Of a DNA stretch of 64,000 nucleotides, positions 24,809 to 32,324 are shown in pieces. Position 1 is the first letter of the stretch. Each line of letters opens with the position of its first letter. The position numbers were made by a program, and so were the translations under genes. Source of the DNA: CAVXDY01 sp963721335 (GTDB lineage Bacteria > Actinomycetota > Thermoleophilia > Miltoncostaeales > Miltoncostaeaceae); contig CAVRIV010000005.1 in assembly GCA_963721335.1 (NCBI GenBank), positions 248,001 through 312,000 of the forward strand, read 5' to 3'. The notes below the pieces were generated by a model, which saw nothing but the letters and a program-made list of their open reading frames with translations, ran no database searches and was not told where the DNA came from.

Positions 24809-26188
24809 TGCGCCTGCCACTGCGCTGGAAGGTCACGCTCGCCTTCTCGGGCGCGCTGCTCGTCGTGCTCGTGGCCGTCGGCGCGTTCCTCTACCTGCGC
24901 CTCGGGGTGGAGCTCGATCAGTCCCTGGACAGAGGCCTGCGTGCGCGTGCGGCCGAGATCAGCTCCCTCGTCTCGCGCTCACTGGACGGGGTCGCCCGGA
25001 CCGAGGCGACGGGGCTCGAGACCGACGAGAGCGTCGCGCAGATCCTGCGCGACGACGGGACGGTCGTCGCGTCGACGTCCCACGCGGCCGTCCCGCTGCT
25101 CGAGGCATCCCAGCTGCGCCGCGCGCGAACCGGCGCGCTCTTCGCGGAGCGCCCCGGCGACGAGCACGTCGACGAGGCGCTCCGCCTGTTCGCCGTGCCG
25201 GTACGCGCCCGCGGCGAGGACTTCATCGCCGTGGCCGGCGCCTCGCTGGACGAGAAGAACGAGGCGCTGTCATCGCTCCTCGTGCTCGAGCTCGTGGGGC
25301 TGGCGGTCGCCCTCGTCGTGGCGAGCGCCGCGGGCTACGTCGTCGCCGGCGTCGCGCTCCGACCGGTCGACGCCATGCGGCGGCGGGCCGCGGAGATCAC
25401 CGACCAGCCGGACCGGCGGCTCCCGGTGCCCCCGGTCGACGACGAGCTCGGGCGGCTCGCCGCAACCCTGAACGCGATGCTGGACCGCCTCGAGCGGGCC
25501 CGCGTCGCCGAGCGCGAGGCGATCGCGAACGAGCGGCGCTTCGTCGCCGACGCCAGCCACGAGCTGCGCACGCCGCTGACGATCCTCAAGAGCGAGATCG
25601 AGGTCGCGCTGCTCGGGCCGCGGGACGTGGGCGAGCTCGGGGCGGCCCTGGCGTCGGCGGGCGAGGAGACCGACCGCCTGTGCCGGCTGGCGGAGGATCT
25701 CCTCGTGCTCGCGCAGGCCGACGACGGCCGGCTGCCGATCCGCCCGGCGCCGCTCGACATCGCTGAGACGCTCCGGGCGATCGCCGCGCGCGAGGGGCCT
25801 CGGGCGGAGGCGGCCGGGCGGCGAATCACCGTCCAGGTCTCCCCGCCCGGACTGTCCGCCGCCGCCGATCGCCTCCATCTCGAGCGAGCCCTCGGGAATC
25901 TCGTTCGACAACGCCCTTCGCCATGGCGCCGGAGACATCGAGCTGACGGCCGACCGGGCTGAGGAGGGCGTCCGCATCGCCGTGCGCGACCACGGGACGG
26001 GGTTTCCCGAGGACTTCAGGCCGCGCGCGTTCGAGCGCTTCAGCCGCGCCGAGGCCGGACGAACCGGAGGGGGGTCGGGCCTCGGGCTGGCGATCGTGGA
26101 GGCTGTCGCCCGCTCCCACGGCGGCAAGGTGGAGGCCGAGAACGCCGGCCCTGGGGCACGTGTCCGGATCACCCTGCCGGAGTCATGA
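24805..26188 (+). CDS. Sensor histidine kinase, one frameshift
   Basis: TM1 (VTLAFSGALLVVLVAVGAFLYL) and TM2 (LVLELVGLAVALVVASAAGYVVAGV) enclose a ~120-residue extracytoplasmic sensor region. A HAMP-like linker, the HisKA box (DASHELRTPLT) and the ATPase domain follow, with the N box split by a shift: NLV, then DNALRHG, then DHGTGFPEDF and GGSGLGLAIVEAVARSHGG. One surplus T at about 25904-25905 accounts for the shift; with it removed the kinase is full length to TGA 26186-26188. It forms a cognate pair with the upstream regulator. Confidence 0.88.
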
Positions 26189-26203
26189 CCGCACCGCGCC
26201 GGC

Positions 26204-26220
26204 TCTCATCGTCCTCTCAT
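26204..26220 (+). promoter_or_regulatory. Second TCTCAT-N5-TCTCAT direct repeat
   Basis: TCTCAT at 26204-26209 and 26215-26220, again 11 bp apart. A possible -10 (CACGAT, 26232-26237) follows 11 nt later, the same geometry as at 23246. It precedes the PepSY gene. Confidence 0.6.
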
Positions 26221-26282
26221 CGTCGTCCCGGCACGATGCTCACGCCGCATGACGCGGACATCGAGAAACGGAGGATCTGCAC

Positions 26283-26612
26283 ATGCGCCTCACCCGAAAC
26301 AGGCTGATCGCGGTCGGAGTGGCCGCGGCCCTTGTCGTCGGCGGAGCCGGCGCCGCCTTCGCGGTGGCGGGCGGCGGTGACGACGGCGACCAGCAGGCGA
26401 GCGGCCCGGGGGCCGATCGCGCACGCGCGGCGGCGCTCGCCGCCGTCCCCGGCGGCACGGTGAACGCGGTCGAGCGCGACGGCGAGAACGGCGCAACCTG
26501 GGAGGTCGAGGTCACCCGGCCCGGCGGCGGCACCGTCGACGTCCGGCTCGACGACCGGTACGGCGTCGTGGTCATCGAGGGCGACACGGAGGCCGCGGAC
26601 GACACCGACTGA
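26283..26612 (+). CDS. Secreted PepSY-domain protein
   Basis: ATG 26283 follows GGAGGATCTGCAC. A signal or anchor helix (LIAVGVAAALVVGGAGAAFAVAG) is followed by one PepSY unit: ADRARAAALAAVPGGTVNAVERDGENGATWEVEV, then GGGTVDVRLDDRYGVVVIEGD. PepSY proteins are often induced by adjacent envelope-stress two-component systems and may bind metals or inhibit peptidases. The shared direct repeat supports regulation by the neighbouring regulator. Length is 109 aa. Confidence 0.8.
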   Translation: MRLTRNRLIAVGVAAALVVGGAGAAFAVAGGGDDGDQQASGPGADRARAAALAAVPGGTVNAVERDGENGATWEVEVTRPGGGTVDVRLDDRYGVVVIEGDTEAADDTD

Positions 26613-26619
26613 GCTGAGG

Positions 26620-26625
26620 TAGCGT
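26620..26625 (+). promoter_or_regulatory. Putative -10 element TAGCGT, apparently leaderless
   Basis: TAGCGT ends 7 nt before ATG 26632. No ribosome binding site lies between them. Confidence 0.5.
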
Positions 26626-26631
26626 GATCGG

Positions 26632-27661
26632 ATGGCGGCGGAGGTCGAGCAGCTCGAGCTGGACGCCGGCGGGCGACCCGTCGCCATCAGCAACCCGGCC
26701 AAGGTGATGTTCCCGGAGCACGGCGAGACGAAGGCCGACCTCGCCCGGTACTACCTCGCGGTCGCCGAGCCGCTGATGCGCACCGTGCGCGACCGGCCGA
26801 CGCTGCTCCAGCGCTTCCCCAACGGGGCGGCCGGCCAGTCGTTCTTCCAGAAGCGCATCCCCGAGTCGGCGCCGGACTGGCTGCAGACGACGATCGTCTC
26901 GACGCCCAACGGCACGACCTCGCGGGCGATCGTGATGGCCGACATCGCCCACGTCGTGTGGGCGGCGAACCAGGGCTGCCTGGGGTTCCACCCGTGGCCG
27001 TACCGGGCGTCGGCGCCCGGAGGAGACCGACGAGCTCCGCCTCGACCTCGACCCCTCCCCCGGCGTCACGTTCGAGATGGTGCGCGAGGCGGCCGGCGAG
27101 GTGCGCGCGTTCATCGAGGAGCTCGGCATCGCCGCGTTCCCGAAGACGACCGGCAACCGCGGGCTGCACCTGTACGTGCGCGTGGAGCCGGGGCGGGACT
27201 CGATCGCGGTGCGCCAGGCCGCGGTGTCGGTCGCCCGTGAGATGGAGCGCCGCCGCCCCGACCTGATCACCGGCGCCTGGTGGAAGGAGGAGCGCGGCGC
27301 GCGGGTGTTCATCGACTTCAACCAGAACGCCCCCCACAAGACGGTGTTCGGGGCGTGGTGCGTGCGCGCGCGCGCCGGCGCCCAGGTGTCGACGCCGTTC
27401 GCCTGGGACGAGCTGGCCGCCATCGTCCCGGACGAGCTGTCCATCCGGACCGTCCCGGGGCGCCTCGACGGCCTCGGGGATCCGTGGGCCGCGATCGACG
27501 ACGCGCCGCAGTCGATCGAGCCGCTCCTCGAGCGCTACCGCGCCGATCTCGCCGCGGGCATCCCCGACAACCCCTGGCCGCCGGTGTACCCGAAGATGCC
27601 CGACGAGGCCCCGCGGGTCGCCCCGAGCCGGGCGCGCAAGCCTCCCGCCGCCGACGGCTGA
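26632..27661 (+). CDS. LigD-type polymerase domain protein (NHEJ primase-polymerase)
   Basis: The protein matches the polymerase domain of DNA ligase D: ISNPAKVMFPEHGETKADLARYYLAVAEPLM, QRFPNGAAGQSFFQKRIP, FHPWPYRAS, the metal-binding ELRLDLDPSPGVTFE, KTTGNRGLHLYVRVEP, VFIDFNQNAPHKTVFGAWCVR and the closing NPWPPVYPKMPDEAPR. One frameshift near 27015-27030 lies directly before the DLD motif. It is a stand-alone ~343-residue polymerase; no ligase, phosphoesterase or Ku gene is in the window. Actinobacteria often encode these parts separately. It probably fills gaps during double-strand-break joining. Confidence 0.88.
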
Positions 27662-27747
27662 CCGGCGACCTTGATCGGTCGACCGGATCGCCAAGTCAAA
27701 AGGGTCAAATTCACGTACGTCACCTAGCCAGCCGAGAGGCGCCGATC

Positions 27748-27753
27748 TAGCGT
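27748..27753 (+). promoter_or_regulatory. Putative -10 element TAGCGT
   Basis: Inside GATCTAGCGTTG, 36 nt before ATG 27789. Upstream lies a GTCAAA direct repeat (27695-27700 and 27704-27709) and the palindrome ACGTACGT (27713-27720). Confidence 0.4.
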
Positions 27754-27788
27754 TGCTCGCACACGCTGCCCCCTCCCGGAGGCCCCCC

Positions 27789-29849
27789 ATGACCCGGAAA
27801 CGGTCCTTCGCGCTGGTCACCGCCGCCGCGGTGATCGCCTTCCTGACCTTGGGGGCGGTGCTCGGCACCGGCTCCGGTAAGAAGGGCCCGAAGGGCCCGC
27901 CGGAGACGGGCTTCATCGAGGGGAAGGTGACCTCGGGCAAGAAGCATCCCGAGGCGGGCGTCTGGGTGATCGCGGAGACGTCCGACCTGCCGACGCCCTA
28001 CCGCAAGATCGTGGTCACCGACGACCAGGGCCGCTTCGTGCTGCCCGAGCTGCCCGAGGCCGAATACCAGGTCTGGGTGCGCGGCTACGGGCTGCGCGAC
28101 TCCGGGAACGTCCCGGTGACCGTCCGGCACAAGGGGAATCAGGCCCCCATCTCCATCGAGACAGCGAAAGCCGACAGCGCGCAGGAGGCCGCGGCCAACT
28201 ACCCGGCCAGCTACTGGCTCTCCCTGTTCAAGCCACCCGCCGACACGGCATCCCTGCCCGGCGCGCGCAACCAGCACGCCTGGGTGAGTGACTTCAAGCT
28301 CGGCTGCCAGCTCTGCCACCAGATGGGCTCGGCATCCGCGCGCGGCATGCGGGGCAACCGGGCGGGGCTCGACGCCGGGCTCAAGAAGGCGGGCAGCATG
28401 GACAGCGCCGCGGTCGGGCTCGGCCGCGACGCACTGCTCGACGCGCTCGCCGACTGGGGCGGCCGGATCGCCGGGGGCCAGACGCCCGAGGCGCCGCCGC
28501 GACCGACCGGCATCGAGCGCAATCTCGTGGTCACCCAGTGGGCCTGGGGCGACCTCTACGCCTACGCGCACGACCAGATCGCCACCGACAAGCGCAACCC
28601 GCGGCTCTACCCGGACGGGAAGATCTGGGGCGTGGACCTCGGCAACGACCGCCTGCTGAGCGTCGACCCGACGACCAACGAGGCCGACGAGCTGCACGTT
28701 CCGACGGTGGGCGGCTTCGCCACGCCGTGGGGCAAGCAGGTCAACGGCTTCAAGTCGCTCGGCGATCCCGCCCCGGGCGGGACGACCGCGCACCCCGACG
28801 CGTACGACAACCCGGCCAACCCGCACAACCCGATGATGGACGACACGGGCAAGGTCTGGATCACGACCCAGATCCGCTCCAACGCGACCGACCAGGCGCC
28901 CGCCTTCTGCAACGCGGACCCGGTGATCGCGGACAACTTCCACCACCGCCAGCTCGGCTACTACGACACCAAGACCAAGGCGTTCCAGCTGATCGACACC
29001 TGCTACGGCACCCACCACCTGCAGTTCGACGAGAACGGCCGGCTGTGGACGAGCGGCGACTCCTTCGTGCTCGGCTGGTTCGACCCGGACAAGTTCGACC
29101 CGGCGCGGCCCGAGACGCTCGAGAAGGCGCAGGGCTGGTCAGAGATGAAGGTCGACAGCGACGGTGACGGTGTCAAGGACACCCCGACGCCCGGCTTCAA
29201 CTACGGGATCATCCCCAACCCCGTCGACGACACCGTCTGGACGGGGCGGCTGAGCGGCGGTCGCGGGGATATCCTCCGCTACGACCCCGCCACCGACGAG
29301 TTCGAGGTCTACAAGCCGCCGGCGCCGGGGTACGGACCGCGCGGCGTCGACGTCGACACCAAGGGCATCATCTGGACCGGGCTCGGCGGCAGCGGCCACC
29401 TGGCCAAGTTCGACCGCTCGAAGTGCAAGCAGACCTGGGGCACCGGCGACCAGTGCCCGGAGGGCTGGACCCTCTACCTCAGCCCCGGGCCCAAGATCCA
29501 GACCGGCGAGGGGCCGGAGAACGTGACGAATGCGGACTTCCACTACTACCTCTGGGTTGACCAGTTCAACACGCTCGGCATGGGCAAGGACACGGTGATC
29601 CTGAACGGCACGGGCTCCGACTCGCTGCTCGCCTTCGACCCCAAGCGCGAGAAGTTCACCGTCATCCGCGTCCCATACCCCAAGAACCTCTTCACCCGGG
29701 GGCTCGACGGGCGCATCGACGACCCGAAGACCGGCTGGAAGGGCCGCGGGCTGTGGTTCGACAACGGCACCGACCCCGTGCTCCACTCCGAGGTGCAGCA
29801 GTCGTACGTGGGCAAGGTGCAGCTCCGGCCGAACCCGCTGGCCAGGTAG
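27789..29849 (+). CDS. Secreted CxxCH-containing beta-propeller protein
   Basis: ATG 27789 follows GGAGGCCCCCC. After a signal anchor (FALVTAAAVIAFLTLGAVLGTG) come a carboxypeptidase-regulatory-like beta domain (residues ~35-120; GKVTSGKKHPEAGVWVIAETS, LPEAEYQVWVRGYGLRDSG) and a c-type heme motif, LGCQLCHQMG (CxxCH) near residue 175. A Vgb/streptogramin-lyase-like beta-propeller fills ~270-686 (GKIWGVDLGNDRLLSVDP, GKVWITTQIRSN, LGYYDTKTKAFQLIDT, GRLWTSGDSF, GIIWTGLGGSGHLAKFD). The layout suggests a periplasmic or surface mono-heme oxidoreductase or electron-transfer partner; covalent heme attachment is inferred from one motif. The 686-residue frame is intact. Confidence 0.75.
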   Translation: MTRKRSFALVTAAAVIAFLTLGAVLGTGSGKKGPKGPPETGFIEGKVTSGKKHPEAGVWVIAETSDLPTPYRKIVVTDDQGRFVLPELPEAEYQVWVRGYGLRDSGNVPVTVRHKGNQAPISIETAKADSAQEAAANYPASYWLSLFKPPADTASLPGARNQHAWVSDFKLGCQLCHQMGSASARGMRGNRAGLDAGLKKAGSMDSAAVGLGRDALLDALADWGGRIAGGQTPEAPPRPTGIERNLVVTQWAWGDLYAYAHDQIATDKRNPRLYPDGKIWGVDLGNDRLLSVDPTTNEADELHVPTVGGFATPWGKQVNGFKSLGDPAPGGTTAHPDAYDNPANPHNPMMDDTGKVWITTQIRSNATDQAPAFCNADPVIADNFHHRQLGYYDTKTKAFQLIDTCYGTHHLQFDENGRLWTSGDSFVLGWFDPDKFDPARPETLEKAQGWSEMKVDSDGDGVKDTPTPGFNYGIIPNPVDDTVWTGRLSGGRGDILRYDPATDEFEVYKPPAPGYGPRGVDVDTKGIIWTGLGGSGHLAKFDRSKCKQTWGTGDQCPEGWTLYLSPGPKIQTGEGPENVTNADFHYYLWVDQFNTLGMGKDTVILNGTGSDSLLAFDPKREKFTVIRVPYPKNLFTRGLDGRIDDPKTGWKGRGLWFDNGTDPVLHSEVQQSYVGKVQLRPNPLAR

Positions 29850-29861
29850 CGGGACCGACGT

Positions 29862-29902
29862 AGCGCCACCCCCCGCCCCGGGCAGCGGCGGAGGGTGGCG
29901 CT
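29862..29902 (+). terminator. Hairpin after the beta-propeller gene
   Basis: AGCGCCACCC (29862-29871) pairs with GGGTGGCGCT (29893-29902), 13 nt after the stop. The 21-nt loop contains its own GC pairing. Confidence 0.5.
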
Positions 29903-29948
29903 CCGGCGGAGCCACGCGACCCGCTGCATCTGACAGCCTGATCGACCG

Positions 29949-30440
29949 ATGGCCGACCTCGAGCTCACGCGCACATCGGGCGATCGCCGCCTCTACGCCC
30001 TGGGGGACCTCGGCACGCTGCGCCTCACGGGGTGGGCATCGCGCGGCGCGACCGCTGAAGCCGGTGGCAGCACCTGGCGGATCGCCCGCCGGGGGTTCTG
30101 GAGGCGGGTCATCGTGGCCACCGACGCGGCGGGCGAGGCCGTCGGCGAGTTCGAGCCGCGGACGCTGCGTCGGGGGGGCACCGTGCGCTGGGCCGGTCGT
30201 GAGCTGGTGCTGGGGCCCTCGAGCAGCTGGCGCGAACGGTACGCGCTCGCCGAGGCCGACCGTGAGCTCGCCGTCCTCGACGGCAAGGGCTGGGGCCGCC
30301 GGCCGGTCACGGTCACCGTCGAGGATCCCGCCGCGGTCGAGCCCGGGCTGCTCCTCTTCGCGGCCTTCATCGTCCACGGTCTCGCGGCGGATGCCGGCAC
30401 TGCGAGCGCCGGAGGCGCATCGGCGGCGGTCAGTGGCTGA
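29949..30440 (+). CDS. Uncharacterised beta-rich cytosolic protein
   Basis: The 163-residue protein has alternating beta strands and Arg/Trp-rich turns (GSTWRIARRGFWRRVIVATDAAGEAVGEFEPRTLRRGG, RWAGRELVLGP, RERYALAEADRELAVLDGKGWGRRPV). It ends in a hydrophobic helix (GLLLFAAFIVHGLA). The pattern is loosely like the Tubby/LURP-one fold, but I do not recognise a named family. There is no signal peptide. It stands alone between a terminator and a convergent small membrane gene. Confidence 0.6.
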   Translation: MADLELTRTSGDRRLYALGDLGTLRLTGWASRGATAEAGGSTWRIARRGFWRRVIVATDAAGEAVGEFEPRTLRRGGTVRWAGRELVLGPSSSWRERYALAEADRELAVLDGKGWGRRPVTVTVEDPAAVEPGLLLFAAFIVHGLAADAGTASAGGASAAVSG

Positions 30441-30464
30441 CGAGAGCCGCCGTCGAGGGGCGGC

Positions 30465-30638
30465 CTACCTGACGATGATGTCGGCGCCGAAGAGCGGGAG
30501 CGGCCAGGCGATGACCGCGAGCACGGCCGACCAGAACTCGTTGGCGGTGTTGACGTCCTTGAAGTAGTCGTTGCTCCAGGCGACGATCAGGCCGATGACG
30601 ATCCAGATGAGCGGCAGTGCACCGATGCGCAGACGCAC
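30465..30638 (-). CDS. 57-residue two-helix membrane protein
   Basis: GTG 30638 follows AGGAGACAAC. The protein has two hydrophobic helices (ALPLIWIVIGLIVAW and FWSAVLAVIAWPLPLFGADIIV) joined by SNDYFKDVNTANE. This is a compact hairpin membrane protein of a type frequent in actinobacteria, function unknown. It lies 24 nt from the end of the convergent gene upstream. Confidence 0.6.
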   Translation of the reverse strand: MRLRIGALPLIWIVIGLIVAWSNDYFKDVNTANEFWSAVLAVIAWPLPLFGADIIVR

Positions 30639-30841
30639 GTTGTCTCCTTGTCGAGGCGAGGATCCTGGCCGGACGGTCGCGCGTGCGCTTCGTCGCGAGG
30701 ATGCGATCGGGCGCCTGCGGACTCTAGGCACCGCGCCTGCGCCTCCGGCGCCCTCCCACGCCGTGGAGCGCGGTTCTGGCGGATCGATCGAGACAAGGCG
30801 TGGGGACCCCGCGCGGCGGGCCGCGAGCCGCCGCCGGCGCC

Positions 30842-30847
30842 TAGTCT
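30842..30847 (+). promoter_or_regulatory. Putative -10 element TAGTCT
   Basis: Part of CCTAGTCTTG, 33 nt before ATG 30880, with GGAGGTGATGCG as the ribosome site in between. Confidence 0.45.
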
Positions 30848-30879
30848 TGCGGGACGGCCGACGGCACGGAGGTGATGCG

Positions 30880-31215
30880 ATGGAGGAACGCCCCGGGGGA
30901 TTCTCGGGTTCCGACCGCGACCCGGACATCGAGACCAGCGACATCGGGTCGCTCGACGACGAGGCCTTCCGCACGGTGGACGGCGCCCAGTCGGACGAGC
31001 CCGAGGACCCGGCCTTCCAAGCGGTGATCGAGGCGGGCGGTGGCGTCTCGGAGGGCTTCGAGCAGGCGGAGGCCGAGCTCGTCGACAACGCCACGGACGA
31101 CGATCTGGCGAGCCTGAAGAAGGTGCTGGGCGACGCCGGGGAGCCTGAGGAGGAGGAGGACCGGGGCGTCTACGGGGAGGCCGACGAGGAGCACACCTCC
31201 GAGAGCGAGGACTGA
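30880..31215 (+). CDS. Highly acidic small protein of unknown function
   Basis: The 111-residue protein is rich in Asp/Glu/Gly (PDIETSDIGSLDDEAFRTVDG, GGGVSEGFEQAEAELVDNATDDD, EPEEEEDRG, a Glu/Asp tail). It has a short amphipathic stretch (LASLKKVLGDAG). It has no membrane segment or signal peptide and is probably partly disordered. A good ribosome site and an upstream TAGTCT support expression. It ends 26 nt before the ATL-AlkA fusion gene, so the two may be co-transcribed. Confidence 0.65.
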   Translation: MEERPGGFSGSDRDPDIETSDIGSLDDEAFRTVDGAQSDEPEDPAFQAVIEAGGGVSEGFEQAEAELVDNATDDDLASLKKVLGDAGEPEEEEDRGVYGEADEEHTSESED

Positions 31216-31241
31216 GGCTCCGAGAGACGGCGGCGTGCGCC

Positions 31242-32186
31242 GTGCAGGACGCCGAGGGTCGCTCCGGCCGCATCCTGGCGCGGGTGCGGGAGATCCCCGA
31301 GGGGTTCGTGCGCACCTACGCCGACATCGACCCGGAGGCGCCCCGCGCGGTCGGGCGCGTGCTCGCCACGGTCCACGCCGGCGTCCCCTGGCACCGCGTC
31401 GTGCGCTCGGATGGCAGCGTCGCCAAGGGTGCCGCCCAGCTCGAGCTGCTTCGGCGCGAGCGCGTGCCCCTGCGCGGCGACCGCGTCGACCTCGCGAGCG
31501 CGCGCTTCCCTCCCGGCCCGCCCGGCGGCACGCCCCTGTCCGGATCGCCGCGCGCGTCCCTGGCCGCCGCGATCCGGGCGGTCGCCGCCGCGGATCCGGT
31601 CATGGCCGACCTGGTCGAGGTCGTGGGCCCGATCCGGCACCGCCCGCGCGACCCGGACGGCCACTTCGGCGCCCTGGTCCGCGCGATCGTGTTCCAGCAG
31701 CTCGCGGGCGCGGCCGCGAACGCCATCCACCGGCGGGTCCGAGCCCTGGTGCCCGGCCCGCTGAGCCCCGAGGCGCTCCTCGCGGTCCCCGACGAGGATC
31801 TGCGGGCCGCCGGGCTGTCGGGCGCCAAGCTGGCCTCGCTGCGCGACCTGTCGGCCAAGGTCCTCGACGGGACCGTCGTCCTCGGCGGTCACGGGCGGAT
31901 CGCCGACGAGGAGATCGTCGCCCGGCTGGTCACCGTGCGGGGCATCGGCCCCTGGACCGCGGAGATGTACCTGCTGTTCGAGCTGCGCCGCCTCGACGTC
32001 TGGCCCGTCGGCGACCTCGGCGTGCGCCAGGGCTACGGCCTGGCCTGGGGCATCGACCCTCCCCCGATCCCGAGCCGGCTGCGGCTCCTCGGCGAGCGGT
32101 TCCGTCCCTACCGCTCCGTCGTGGCCCGCTACTGCTGGCAGGCCGTGGCGCTCGCCCGCCGGGGGACCGACCCCGCCCTGCGCTGA
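31242..32186 (+). CDS. Alkyltransferase-like (ATL) domain fused to AlkA-type DNA glycosylase
   Basis: Residues ~5-75 match the DNA-binding domain of O6-alkylguanine transferases (ILARVREIPEGFVRTYADID, PRAVGRVLATVHAGVPWHRVVRSDG). The active-site PCHRV is PWHRV, as in ATL proteins that flag O6-alkylguanine without repairing it. Residues ~100-314 are an HhH-GPD glycosylase of AlkA type: FGALVRAIVFQQLAGAAANAIHRRV, LSGAKLASLRDLSAKV, the hairpin VRGIGPWTAEMYLLF, then the catalytic Asp in WPVGDLGVRQGYG, and YRSVVARYCWQAV. The protein would unite damage sensing and excision of alkylated bases. Start GTG 31242 is supported by the first ATL strand; no strong ribosome site is seen. The frame is intact. 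Confidence 0.85.
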   Translation: MQDAEGRSGRILARVREIPEGFVRTYADIDPEAPRAVGRVLATVHAGVPWHRVVRSDGSVAKGAAQLELLRRERVPLRGDRVDLASARFPPGPPGGTPLSGSPRASLAAAIRAVAAADPVMADLVEVVGPIRHRPRDPDGHFGALVRAIVFQQLAGAAANAIHRRVRALVPGPLSPEALLAVPDEDLRAAGLSGAKLASLRDLSAKVLDGTVVLGGHGRIADEEIVARLVTVRGIGPWTAEMYLLFELRRLDVWPVGDLGVRQGYGLAWGIDPPPIPSRLRLLGERFRPYRSVVARYCWQAVALARRGTDPALR

Positions 32187-32324
32187 CCTCGGCCCGGCGG
32201 CGACGCGGACGGGGCCGCCGTCGTCGTCTTGCAGGACGAAACGGGACCGTGCTCGAACCCGTCCGCCGGTTCCCCGCGCGAGGCAGCGGTGGAAGGATCG
32301 ACCCGGTCCACCCTCGGAGAGCCC

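Noticed and set aside
27676..27685. CGGTCGACCG palindrome before the beta-propeller gene
   Set aside because: Short GC-rich self-complementary decamers are common here and it is more than 100 nt from the start with no second copy.
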